Source: Geomesophilobacter sediminis
GTDB taxonomy: Bacteria; Desulfobacterota; Desulfuromonadia; Geobacterales; Geobacteraceae
Direction of reading: 5' to 3'
Assembly (NCBI RefSeq): GCF_016458275.1
Contig: NZ_JAEMHM010000020.1
Location: forward strand, 57,602 to 121,601
Length of the DNA stretch: 64,000 nt
The notes beneath the pieces were generated by a model. That model was not told the origin of the DNA. It made no database searches and worked only from the letters and a program-made list of their open reading frames with translations. Positions within the stretch are counted from its first letter, which is position 1, and every line of letters starts with the position of its first letter. Made by a program: the position numbers and the translations under genes. Of this stretch, positions 1 through 7,965 are shown piece after piece.

Positions 1-1
1 G

Positions 2-445
2 ATACCGCGCCTTTTGGACGACATCATCGAACAGGCCGGCCACCAGGTGGATTTGGCCGGGATCCGGATCGAGCGGCGCTACCCGCCGCAGTTGCCCAAG
101 ATCAGCGGCGACCCGGACAAGCTGCGCCAGGTGTTCGTCAACCTGATTGTGAATGCGGTGCAGGCCATGCCGCAGGGGGGGGTGCTGACGCTCACGGCGG
201 AGCCGGCTGAGGAGGGATTCTGCGCGGTATCGGTCGGGGATACGGGAGGGGGGATTCCGCCGGAGCACCTGGACAAGCTCTTCACCCCCTTCTTCACCAC
301 GAAGGAGGCAGGCACCGGCCTGGGGCTATCGGTTTCCTACGGCATCGTCAAGGACCACAAGGGGACCATCAAGCCGGAGAGCGTGCCGGGCCAGGGAACC
401 CGTTTCCGGGTGCTGCTGCCGGTGGTACGGAAAGAAGAGGAGTGA
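2..445 (+). CDS. Sensor histidine kinase, C-terminal part (5' end outside window)
   Basis: This is the catalytic end of a membrane or PAS-type sensor histidine kinase; the reading frame is open back to the window edge, so the start and sensor region are missing. All ATP-binding boxes of the HATPase_c fold are visible: the N box (NLIVNAVQAM), G1 (DTGGGI), the F box (FFTTKEAG) and G2 (GTGLGLSVS). The protein ends soon after the last beta strands with no receiver attached, so the partner response regulator must be encoded elsewhere. The input signal cannot be read from this fragment. A TTG codon at 14 could serve as a start but would leave a kinase without a phosphoacceptor domain, so truncation by the window is the better explanation. 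Confidence 0.9.
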   Translation: MPRLLDDIIEQAGHQVDLAGIRIERRYPPQLPKISGDPDKLRQVFVNLIVNAVQAMPQGGVLTLTAEPAEEGFCAVSVGDTGGGIPPEHLDKLFTPFFTTKEAGTGLGLSVSYGIVKDHKGTIKPESVPGQGTRFRVLLPVVRKEEE

Positions 446-505
446 CGAGGGGAATAGCAACAATATAACAGGGTCGGTTTGAGGTGGTGATGGATGAGCT
501 TACCC

Positions 506-667
506 GGTGGGAGCACCTTTCCAGGCGCGATTAACCACAACCGGTGGTACCGCCTGCGGCGGATCGCGCCTGGAAAGGCGCTCCCACAGTGATAAATGAC
601 ATCTATCAGTTGCGCAGGATTCCTGCCGCAAACAACAGATCTATCGCGACAGGAATGTCGCTCCTAC
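506..667. repeat. REP-type palindromes between genes
   Basis: At 506-588 two inverted copies of a GTGGGAGCG-footed hairpin face each other around a short linker; a related single hairpin with stem GCGAC/GTCGC lies at 642-667. They belong to the dispersed family seen throughout this window and lie between a convergent gene pair. Confidence 0.8.
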
Positions 668-682
668 CGAGTTAGTCAGACC

Positions 683-1015
683 TCAGTGATGGAACGCGGC
701 CCAGGCGGGGCCGGAGAGAGGCATATCGAGGTGCCCCTTCAGCTGCTCCGTCATGTCGGTCAGCTGCTGCAGCAGATTGGCCGTCTGCCCCAGTTCCGGC
801 TGCGGGGCGCAGATTTCCTGGATCCGGCGGTAAAGGTCTCCGAACTCGCTCTCGCTGGAGGCAACCCCTTCCACCTTGTTACCAACCTCATCGTTAAGCA
901 GCAATCTCTTGGCCTGAATCAGCTGGACCTCGAGTCTCAGTTTGTCCATCACAGGCAGGTGACTGTTCTTGAGCAGGTACAGACAATCAGTGAGGATTCG
1001 GTATTGTTTCAGCAT
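683..1015 (-). CDS. Small helical protein of unknown function
   Basis: A 110-residue protein that I do not recognise. The start ATG is preceded by a good ribosome site (AGGAGA, about six bases upstream), which supports it as a real gene. The sequence is mostly amphipathic helix, with no signal peptide or membrane segment and no recognisable catalytic motif; it ends in a short His-rich tail. Its upstream region (1016-1457) holds a long inverted-repeat operator plus a half-site, also found upstream of another small minus-strand gene near 41 kb, so the gene may belong to a specific regulon. The divergent neighbour is the M16 peptidase gene. Confidence 0.6.
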   Translation of the reverse strand: MLKQYRILTDCLYLLKNSHLPVMDKLRLEVQLIQAKRLLLNDEVGNKVEGVASSESEFGDLYRRIQEICAPQPELGQTANLLQQLTDMTEQLKGHLDMPLSGPAWAAFHH

Positions 1016-1145
1016 GATGCTTCTCCTGTGTTGAAGTCGACATTCTTCCTATAACAAGTTTCATACCAATTTGATCTTGAAGTCAGAGGATGTGATTTCA
1101 ACTACTTAGCACCACTCAGGCTTCCTTACGAAATCGTCGTAAACT

Positions 1146-1249
1146 GTCCATTTTGTTACACCTCCCAAGTTCCCCTCCGCACAGTAGCTGTATTTTCAAT
1201 ATCTTAGAAAGCAACTGTAACAAAATGGACTGTCCATTTTTTTACAGTT
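1146..1249. promoter_or_regulatory. Operator: long inverted repeat plus upstream half-site
   Basis: A near-perfect inverted repeat at 1213-1249 has the left arm AACTGTAACAAAATGGAC, one central base, and a right arm matching its complement at 17 of 18 positions. A separate half-site with the 15-base core (TGTAACAAAATGGAC read on the minus strand) lies at 1146-1160. The same arrangement recurs at 41260-41363. This is the architecture of a dimeric repressor site (TetR-like in length), but no such regulator is encoded in the window. The rest of 1016-1457 shows no gene; the site could act on the 683-1015 gene, on the M16 gene, or on both. Confidence 0.7.
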
Positions 1250-1457
1250 TTATTACTCCCCCCACATATTGAATCAGTCTTCATACGAATGCTTTAACGC
1301 GATTCGATGTACTCTCTAAAAGGCGGCCGTGCGTTGTATGAACCAACGTTCTGGCTTCTCCTCTCCAGCAGGGGTGCACCGCACTCCCCAATCGGAGTAC
1401 AATAAGCCGATGCGGCTCAAGACCGAGCCGAACTCCCGACCTGGAAGGAACCCACCC

Positions 1458-4118
1458 ATGAAAACCGCCATTTTTCCGTTCCTATTGCTCATGTTTGCCT
1501 GTTTGCTGGGGGCCCGGACCGCTTCCGCCTCCCCAGCCGAACCGTTGGCCGCCACCCTCAAGAACGGGCTCCGGGTGGTCGTGGTGCGTAACACCCTGGC
1601 GCATGCCGTCTCCACCCAGCTCGATTACCTGGTCGGCTCGGATGAAGCCCCGCCGGGCTTCCCGGGGATGGCCCATGCCCAGGAGCACATGATGTTCCGC
1701 GGCACCCCCGACCTCACCCCGGCGCAGATGTCCGCCATCATCGCCGCCATGGGAGGACAGTTCAACGCGGACACGCAACAGATGCTGACCCGGTACGTCT
1801 CTACGGTTGCAGCCGAGGATTTAGAGGCGGTGCTGCGGCTGGAAGCCTCCCGGATGCGTGCCGTCCTGGACAGTCCCGCCGGCTGGGACCAGGAGCGCGG
1901 GGCCATCATCCAGGAAGTGGAGCAGGATCTCTCCGACCCGCAGTATCTCCTCAGCGTGAAGCTTCTGGAGGCCGCCTTCACCGGCTCACCTTACGCCCAG
2001 GACGCCCTCGGCACCCGTCCCTCCTTCGAGAAGACCAGCGCATCGATGCTGCGGGACTTCCATCGCACCTGGTACGCACCGAACAACGCCGTCCTGATCA
2101 TCGTCGGCGACGTCGATCCGAAAGCGGCCCTCGCCCTGGCCAAAAAGCACTTCGAGCCGATCGCGCCCCGAAAACTCCCGGCGCGCCCCTCCTTCCAGTT
2201 CCGCCCCCTCCGGGGGGAGCACTTCACCATGGAATCCGACCTCCCTTACGGCGTCGCCGTGGTGGCGTACCGGTTGCCCGGTTTCGACAGCCCGGATTAT
2301 GCGGCCGGCGAGGTTCTGTCCGACGTCTTGTCGAGCAAGCGCGGCAACCTGTTCGCCCTGGTTCCGGCGGGAAAGGCGCTTTCCGCCGATTTCGAGAGCA
2401 TGCCGCTTCCCAAGGCGGCGCTGGGATATGCTATGGCGGCCTACTCCAAGGAAGGTGCCGGCCCCGGCCTGATCGCCGCCCTGAAACAGGTGCTGAAGGA
2501 ATACGCCGAAAAGGGCGTGCCCCCGGAATTGGTGGAGGCGGCCAAGCGCCATGAAATCGCCGACCTGGAGTTCCAGAAAAACTCCATCGAGGAACTGGCG
2601 GACGCCTGGACCCAGGCGGTGGCGGTCGAGGGGCGCAAGTCGCCCCAGGACGATATCGAAGCGATCAAGCAGGTGACCGCAGCGGATGTAAACCGGGTAG
2701 CCCGCCGCTACCTGGAGAACGAAACCGCGATCACCGCCATCCTCACGCCACACCCGTCCGGCAAGCCGGTGGCCGCCAAGCCGTCGCCGCGCAGCAAGGA
2801 ATCCTTCACTCCGGAATCGGTGGAGAGCACCGACTTGCCGCCCTGGGCCCGGAAACTCACCCAGGCCCTCCCCGGTGCACCCCACCGGGAAAAACCGGCC
2901 CAGTTCACCCTCCCCAACGGGCTGCGACTCATCGTGGTTCCGATCCGAAACGGCAATACGGTAAGCCTGTATGGCATGGTTAAGACCGAACCGGACCTGG
3001 AAACTCCACCGGGCCAGGAAGGGGTGGACGAAGTTTTGGGCAGTCTCTTTGCCTACGGCACCAGGAATCTGGACCGGCTCAAGTTCGAGGCGGCACTCGA
3101 CGACATCGCGGCGTCCATGGAAGTCGGAGACAATTTCGGGCTCAAGGTACTCAAGCCGCACTTGGACCGGGGGGTGGAGCTTTTGGCGGAAAACCTGATC
3201 CACCCTGCCCTCCCCGCCGACGCCTTCGCCATCGTGCGCGGGCAGACTGCTGAAGCCGTGGCCGGCCGGCGGCAAAGCGCCGGGTGGCTGGCAGAGTATG
3301 CGATGCATGAAGCGCTGTACCCGAAAAAAGACCCGTCGCTGCGGGAACCTACCCCGGAAAGCGTCTCGGCGCTGACCCTCGACGACGTAAGGAACTACCA
3401 CCGCACGGTCTTCCGTCCCGATCTGACCACCATCGTCGCAATCGGCGCGATAACCCCGGAAGAAACCCGGCAGCTGATCCTGAAGCACTTCGGAAACTGG
3501 CACGGGGAAGGGCCCAAGCCCCCAACCGATCTCCAGAGCGTTCCGGCCAATGCCCCCTCGGCGTCCGCGGTTCCGGACCAAAGCCGGATTCAAGACGAAG
3601 TGCTCCTGGAGGAAACCCTGGGACTGACCCGTTCCCATCCCGACTACTACCCGTTGCAGGTCGGACTTCACGTGCTGAGCGGCGGGTTCTACGCCACGCG
3701 GCTCTATCAGGACCTGCGCGAGAGGACCGGGCTGGTCTATACGGTGGAAGCGATGCTCAATGCCGGCAAGACCCGCACCACACTGGGCGTCTATTACGGG
3801 TGCGAGCCGGCCAATGTAGGAAAGGCACGGGTGGTTATCGAGAGGGATATCGAGCAGATGCAGCGCAAACCGGTAAGCGAACCGGAGCTGATGCAGTCGA
3901 AGACCCTGCTTTTGCGGCAGATCTTGTTGTCCCAGGTAAGCACGCGGGGGATTGCCGAGGAACTGCTCCATTTTTCCCAGTTGGATCTCCCCCTGGACGA
4001 GGCGGTGCACGCGGCGAAGCGGTACGCAGAAATCAAGGCTCTCGAGGTACAGAAGGCGTTCCAGAAGTGGTTGCGGCCGGCAGGGTTTGCCCAGGTGAGC
4101 CGGGGACCGGCCCCGTAG
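1458..4118 (+). CDS. Exported M16-family zinc peptidase, two-domain
   Basis: An 886-residue pitrilysin/insulinase-type peptidase. A classical signal peptide occupies about residues 1-24, ending ASA, so it acts outside the cytoplasm. The inverted zinc motif HAQEH is at residues 73-77 with the downstream acidic ligand near E153, marking the first M16 half as catalytic. The second half (from about residue 480) repeats the fold but lacks HxxEH, as is normal for fused two-subunit M16 enzymes. The frame is open to an earlier ATG at 1329, but the ATG at 1458 has a purine-rich site (GGAAGGAA, seven-base spacing) and begins a proper signal peptide. The gene stands alone; the substrate cannot be inferred, although peptide turnover in the periplasm is the usual role. 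Confidence 0.92.
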   Translation: MKTAIFPFLLLMFACLLGARTASASPAEPLAATLKNGLRVVVVRNTLAHAVSTQLDYLVGSDEAPPGFPGMAHAQEHMMFRGTPDLTPAQMSAIIAAMGGQFNADTQQMLTRYVSTVAAEDLEAVLRLEASRMRAVLDSPAGWDQERGAIIQEVEQDLSDPQYLLSVKLLEAAFTGSPYAQDALGTRPSFEKTSASMLRDFHRTWYAPNNAVLIIVGDVDPKAALALAKKHFEPIAPRKLPARPSFQFRPLRGEHFTMESDLPYGVAVVAYRLPGFDSPDYAAGEVLSDVLSSKRGNLFALVPAGKALSADFESMPLPKAALGYAMAAYSKEGAGPGLIAALKQVLKEYAEKGVPPELVEAAKRHEIADLEFQKNSIEELADAWTQAVAVEGRKSPQDDIEAIKQVTAADVNRVARRYLENETAITAILTPHPSGKPVAAKPSPRSKESFTPESVESTDLPPWARKLTQALPGAPHREKPAQFTLPNGLRLIVVPIRNGNTVSLYGMVKTEPDLETPPGQEGVDEVLGSLFAYGTRNLDRLKFEAALDDIAASMEVGDNFGLKVLKPHLDRGVELLAENLIHPALPADAFAIVRGQTAEAVAGRRQSAGWLAEYAMHEALYPKKDPSLREPTPESVSALTLDDVRNYHRTVFRPDLTTIVAIGAITPEETRQLILKHFGNWHGEGPKPPTDLQSVPANAPSASAVPDQSRIQDEVLLEETLGLTRSHPDYYPLQVGLHVLSGGFYATRLYQDLRERTGLVYTVEAMLNAGKTRTTLGVYYGCEPANVGKARVVIERDIEQMQRKPVSEPELMQSKTLLLRQILLSQVSTRGIAEELLHFSQLDLPLDEAVHAAKRYAEIKALEVQKAFQKWLRPAGFAQVSRGPAP

Positions 4119-4189
4119 GAGAAGCGCCCGCCAGGGGGCGGAGGACGCCACCGCGCAGACAAGATGCCCAAGCTTCTTCACCGAATGCG

Positions 4190-4460
4190 CCAACCCGGTG
4201 GGTGCGCCCCCCTTTCCGGTACGAGCGAGATTCTTGTCGCGATTGACCTTGCTGATCGCGGCAGGAATGCCGCTCCTTGTATAACGGACGGAAGCGGCCT
4301 TTCCTGTGGGAGCGCCATTCCTGGCGCGATCCGCCGCAGGCGGTACCTTCCAATGCCGCTAATCGCGCCTGGAAAGGCGCTCCTACAGGGCAGGCAACCG
4401 TGTGCATTTGAAGGGGCGATGGAGAAGAGATATTGATCGCGACAAGAATGTCGCTCCAGG
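4190..4460. repeat. Cluster of REP hairpins, three stem variants
   Basis: The gap between the M16 gene and fusA holds a degenerate hairpin (about 4218-4242), one with stem GCGGC/GCCGC (about 4255-4280), an inverted pair with GCGCC/GGCGC stems at 4307-4388, and a GCGAC/GTCGC type at 4434-4458. Part of a second palindrome family (CCTTGGGAAC) follows at 4488-4503. No gene is apparent in 4119-4582. Confidence 0.8.
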
Positions 4461-4520
4461 GAATTCGCCGACACCAGCATCGGAGGGTGGACCTTGGGAA
4501 CGAGGAATATCCAGGAAGTA

Positions 4521-4558
4521 AAAAGGCCCCGGGAAGAAACTCCCGAGGCCTTTTCGTT
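4521..4558. terminator. Rho-independent terminator, bidirectional
   Basis: A GC-rich stem (AAAAGGCC and complement, with one mismatch) encloses a short loop and has T runs on both strands. It lies just downstream of the fusA stop at 4583 on the minus strand. Confidence 0.85.
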
Positions 4559-4582
4559 TGTCACGTGCTCATTGCTCAGAGC

Positions 4583-6655
4583 TCAATGCCTACCGAGTCC
4601 AAACTCCTCCTGGACCTCGGCCGGAGCCTCCTCGAAACCGCGAAACTCCATGGTATAGCTCCCCCGACCCTTGGTGGCGCTGCGCAGGTCGGTCATGTAG
4701 CCGAACATCTGGGCCAGGGGCACCACGGCGCGCACCACCTGGATCTCCCCCCGCTTGTCCAGCCCCTCCACCCGGCCCCGCTTTTGCTGCAGCGATCCCA
4801 GAACCTTCCCCAGGCTTTCCGTCGGCAGTTCCAGCTCCAAGGACATGATCGGCTCCAGAAGCAACGGCTGCGCCTCGCGCGCCGCCAGGGTCATCCCCCG
4901 CCGCGCCGCCGCGCTCAGCACCGCCTCGCCCGGCGGCGGCGCCCCCGGCTTCAGCGGTACCTCCAGGATCTGCACTTCGGTATCGGTCAAAGGATAGCCG
5001 GTCTGGCAACCGGACTGGCACCCCTGCTGGAGACTCTGTTCCAAGGCGGCGACCAGATCCTCGGTCAAGGGAGGCTGCGCCTCCGGAACGAGGATCCGCA
5101 CCCCGCTGCCGCGCTGCAGCGGGACCACCCGCACCACGACTTCGGCCGTTTCCAGCTTCCGTTCCCCCTCGCGCTGGAAGAACTCGTGCCGCACCACCTC
5201 TTTGCGCAGCGTTTCGCGGTAGACCACCCGCGGGCGTCCCGTCTTCACCTGAACTCCATATTCGCGCCGCAACCGGTCCACGATGATCTCCAGGTGCAGC
5301 TCGCCCATCCCGGTGAGGATGGTCTGCCCGGTCTCCTGGTCCTCATGCACTCGGAAGGTCGGGTCCTCGAGTTGGAAATGCTCCAGGGTCGCCAGGAGGT
5401 GTTCCCGGTCCTCGGCCCCTTTCGCCTCGACGGCAATCGACACCACCGGCTCCGGAACGGCCATCCCTTCGAGCACGACCGGATGTTCCTGGTCGCAGAT
5501 GGTGTCGCCGGTCAGGGTCACTTGGCATCCGGACGCCGCCACGATGTCCCCGGCAAACGCCTCGGTAACCTCCTCCCGGCGGTGGGAATGCATGTGGAAG
5601 AGGTGCTTGATCCGTTCCGGCTGACGGCGGCTGCTGTTGAGCAGCTGGGTGCCCGTGGTGAGTTTCCCGCTGTAGACACGGAAAAAGACCAGCCGCCGCC
5701 CCCCCTCGACCATCACCTTGAAGGCAAGGGCGCGCAACGGTGCGGCAGGATCGCAGCTCAGCGTCTCCTCGGCACCGGTGGTCGGATGGTACCCTCGGGG
5801 GGGAGTTACCTCGGGTGGGGAAGGTAGGTAGTCGCAGACGGCATCCAGCACCGGCTGGACTCCCTTGTTGCGCAAGGCGGAGCCGAGGAGCACCGGGAAG
5901 ATCTGGCAGGAAAGGGTCCCGCGCCGCAGCGCCTGGCGGAGCCGATCGGCTGAGACCGGGCGTCCATCGAGGAAATCGGCGGCGACGTCGTCGTCGAAAT
6001 CGCCGGCGGCCTCGGTCACCTGCAAGCGCGCCTCGCGGACCTGCGCATCGAATGCCGGCGGGACCGGTCCGCGCACGATGGTCCGGCCCAGATCGCTCTC
6101 CTCGAAGTGGACCATCTCCTCGGTCAAAAGGTCGATGACCCCGTCGAAGCCCGACTCCTCCCCCACCGGAAGCTGGAGCAGGACGGGACGCGCCTTGAGC
6201 CGCTCGGCCATCTGCCGCAGGGCCTGCCGGTAGTCGGCGCCGACCCGGTCCATCTTGTTGATGAAGCAGACCCGCGGAACTCCGTACCGGTCGGCCTGGC
6301 GCCAGACCAGTTCACTTTGGGGCTGGACCCCCTCGACCGCGCTGAAGATCGCCATCGCGCCATCCAGGATTCGCACGCTCCGCTCGACCTCGATGGTGAA
6401 GTCGATGTGTCCCGGGGTGTCGATCAGGTTGAGTCGGCAGTCCTTCCAGCGGCAACTGGTGGCGGTTGCCGTGATGGTGATGCCCCGCTCCTGTTCCTGC
6501 GGCATCCAGTCCATGACCGCCTGGCCGTCGTGGACCTCCCCCATCTTGTAGGTTTCGCCGCTATAAAAGAGTATCCGTTCCGAGACGGTCGTCTTGCCGG
6601 CGTCGATGTGGGAGATGATACCGATATTGCGTATGGTGCTTGCGTCAAATGGCAA
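4583..6655 (-). CDS. fusA: Elongation factor G-like translational GTPase
   Basis: A 690-residue EF-G paralogue. The G1 loop HIDAGKTT lies at residues 16-23, G3 DTPGH at 79-83 with its catalytic histidine, and G4 NKMD at 133-136, followed by the expected translocase domains to the C-terminus. EF-G moves tRNAs and mRNA through the ribosome and, with ribosome recycling factor, splits spent ribosomes. The gene is not next to rpsL, rpsG or tuf, so it is probably a second copy of the kind many deltaproteobacteria carry. The TTG at 6653-6655 is chosen because AGGAGA lies seven bases upstream and because translation from it begins just before the conserved N-terminus; an upstream in-frame ATG at 6715 would add 20 unconserved residues. 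The parvulin gene follows upstream on the same strand. Confidence 0.92.
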   Translation of the reverse strand: MPFDASTIRNIGIISHIDAGKTTVSERILFYSGETYKMGEVHDGQAVMDWMPQEQERGITITATATSCRWKDCRLNLIDTPGHIDFTIEVERSVRILDGAMAIFSAVEGVQPQSELVWRQADRYGVPRVCFINKMDRVGADYRQALRQMAERLKARPVLLQLPVGEESGFDGVIDLLTEEMVHFEESDLGRTIVRGPVPPAFDAQVREARLQVTEAAGDFDDDVAADFLDGRPVSADRLRQALRRGTLSCQIFPVLLGSALRNKGVQPVLDAVCDYLPSPPEVTPPRGYHPTTGAEETLSCDPAAPLRALAFKVMVEGGRRLVFFRVYSGKLTTGTQLLNSSRRQPERIKHLFHMHSHRREEVTEAFAGDIVAASGCQVTLTGDTICDQEHPVVLEGMAVPEPVVSIAVEAKGAEDREHLLATLEHFQLEDPTFRVHEDQETGQTILTGMGELHLEIIVDRLRREYGVQVKTGRPRVVYRETLRKEVVRHEFFQREGERKLETAEVVVRVVPLQRGSGVRILVPEAQPPLTEDLVAALEQSLQQGCQSGCQTGYPLTDTEVQILEVPLKPGAPPPGEAVLSAAARRGMTLAAREAQPLLLEPIMSLELELPTESLGKVLGSLQQKRGRVEGLDKRGEIQVVRAVVPLAQMFGYMTDLRSATKGRGSYTMEFRGFEEAPAEVQEEFGLGRH

Positions 6656-6779
6656 TGGTCGTTCTCCTGTCTGGATGGGATTGGGACCGGGCACACGACA
6701 ATGAACAATGAACAATAAGCCAAGGAGTCAATGAGACAACGTCCAAGCACCAATGAGCAAATACAACGGCGGGATGAAG

Positions 6780-7061
6780 CTACCAGCGCTTGGTGATCTC
6801 GATCAGGTGATAACCGAACTCGGTTTGCACCGGGCCGTGGACCTTGTTGAGTTCGGCCGAGAAGACCACGTCGTCGAACTCCTTCACCATCTGACCCTGG
6901 AAAAAGGCGCCGAGGTCACCGCCGCGCATGCGCGAAGGGCAGGACGAATTGAGGCGGGCGACATCGGCAAAGTCGGCACCGGCTTCGATTTCGGATTTGA
7001 GCTTCTCGCACTCCTCCTTGGAAGAAACGAGAATGTGACGTGCAGTGGCGGTTTTAGCCAT
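6780..7061 (-). CDS. ppiC: Minimal parvulin peptidyl-prolyl isomerase
   Basis: A 93-residue single-domain parvulin, the same length as Escherichia coli PpiC. It begins ARHILV and carries the family's GGDLG loop followed by the MVKEFDDVVF segment and a terminal FGYHLIEI strand, which together make the prolyl isomerase fold. No signal peptide is present, so the enzyme is cytoplasmic. The ATG at 7059-7061 is preceded by AAGGGG. The reading frame continues upstream but the extra residues come from a dispersed repeat and are not part of the protein. It lies upstream of fusA in the same orientation, separated by about 120 bases. Confidence 0.93.
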   Translation of the reverse strand: MAKTATARHILVSSKEECEKLKSEIEAGADFADVARLNSSCPSRMRGGDLGAFFQGQMVKEFDDVVFSAELNKVHGPVQTEFGYHLIEITKRW

Positions 7062-7097
7062 GAGAACACCCCTTAAACAATGAGCAATGAGCAGTTT

Positions 7098-7140
7098 CCC
7101 TGGCTCCCACTCCCTCCGGGAGAGGGGTGGGGTGAGGGCC
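7098..7140. repeat. Dispersed CCCTCTCC-type repeat
   Basis: A copy of a short repeat built around a palindrome of the form TCCCTCC-GGGAGAGGGG followed by TGGGGTGAGGG. Similar copies lie near 14681, 26978 and 53861. It overlaps open frames by chance only. Confidence 0.6.
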
Positions 7141-7158
7141 GGACTTGATCGCAAATCC

Positions 7159-7335
7159 CTACGTCAGGAGCAGGCACCCCATCCCCGGGAGGCTGTTTTC
7201 CGAGGCATCGGAACCAAAGCTGGCTGACAGCTTCGGCGGTTCCAGCCGGGCCTGGTCGGGAAAACTCAGGTGGCAGCCACCTTGGGGAGCGGCCGCGAGG
7301 AGGAAAAACAGGCCAATGAGCATGACAGGGCGCAT
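7159..7335 (-). CDS. Small putative lipoprotein (58 residues)
   Basis: A short minus-strand gene: ATG at 7333-7335, with AAGGA about nine bases upstream, and stop at 7159-7161. The product starts with a charged residue and a hydrophobic stretch (VMLIGLFFLLAAA) leading to a cysteine at residue 21, like a lipoprotein signal, although the -3 position (Gln) fits the lipobox poorly. The rest is a short polar tail with no recognised domain. It is too short for a domain-based call. The case for it is the combination of ribosome site, signal-like start and a frame free of stops between two well-annotated genes. It could be a chance frame. Confidence 0.45.
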   Translation of the reverse strand: MRPVMLIGLFFLLAAAPQGGCHLSFPDQARLEPPKLSASFGSDASENSLPGMGCLLLT

Positions 7336-7543
7336 CGTCGCGTTCCTTTTGCTTTATCAGGAAGTGCCGACAGGATAATGGTGTTTCCAGCCTGAATCAA
7401 GAGATTTTAAGATTGACGGTTTGAAGGGGAAGTACTGCGGACGGGGAAGTCGGAGCTGCAGGAGCAGGAAGGGCTTTGCCGCGGCAACCTGGTTAGCCGG
7501 GTTGCCGCGGAGCTGCACTCACAGGGGAGCGGGAACCTGCCGC

Positions 7544-7936
7544 TCAAGCCGCCGAAGTGAGCTGCCGGGAGAACAGAATGTCATTCACCCTCCCCTGCAG
7601 CCCTATGACATCCCCCTTGCATACGTACCCCTGCACCTCGTGATCACGCACTAACTCCTGCAGGCTGGTCTCGTCGTTGGAGGAATAAAAGATGATCGGC
7701 GTTCCCAGTTCCGAGCAGAGCGGCTTGAGCAGGCTGACCAGATTCTCCCCCGACAGGGCAGGCATGTTGACATCGAGCAGGATCAGGTCCGGACGGGCCG
7801 CCCGAACCGCGTTAGTCGCGCCAAAAGATCCGCGGTAGGTGACAACCTCGATCCGGTCGCTCTCCAACAGCCCCTTTGCCGTGTAGAGGTGCATTTCCTC
7901 ATCGTCAATCACCAAAACCTTTTTCTTGCTCTGCAT
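7544..7936 (-). CDS. Single-domain response regulator (receiver)
   Basis: A 130-residue free-standing receiver domain. The acidic pocket is D11-D12, the phosphoacceptor is D55 (LLDVNMP), the switch residues are in the YSSND strand and the conserved lysine is in YVCKGD. No output domain is attached, so it works as a phosphorelay intermediate or by protein contact. It lies 29 bases downstream of a CBS histidine kinase on the same strand, its obvious partner. Two ATGs are available; the second (7934-7936) is preferred because AAAGGAG then lies nine bases upstream, whereas the first is directly adjacent to it. Confidence 0.9.
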   Translation of the reverse strand: MQSKKKVLVIDDEEMHLYTAKGLLESDRIEVVTYRGSFGATNAVRAARPDLILLDVNMPALSGENLVSLLKPLCSELGTPIIFYSSNDETSLQELVRDHEVQGYVCKGDVIGLQGRVNDILFSRQLTSAA

Positions 7937-7965
7937 GTAGATCATCTCCTTTGGAATGGTAGTGC

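Noticed and set aside
1986..4193. A 735-codon minus-strand frame opposite the M16 gene
   Set aside because: Antisense shadow of a real gene; no domain.
4433..5827. A 464-codon plus-strand frame opposite fusA
   Set aside because: Antisense shadow; fusA is certain by motif.
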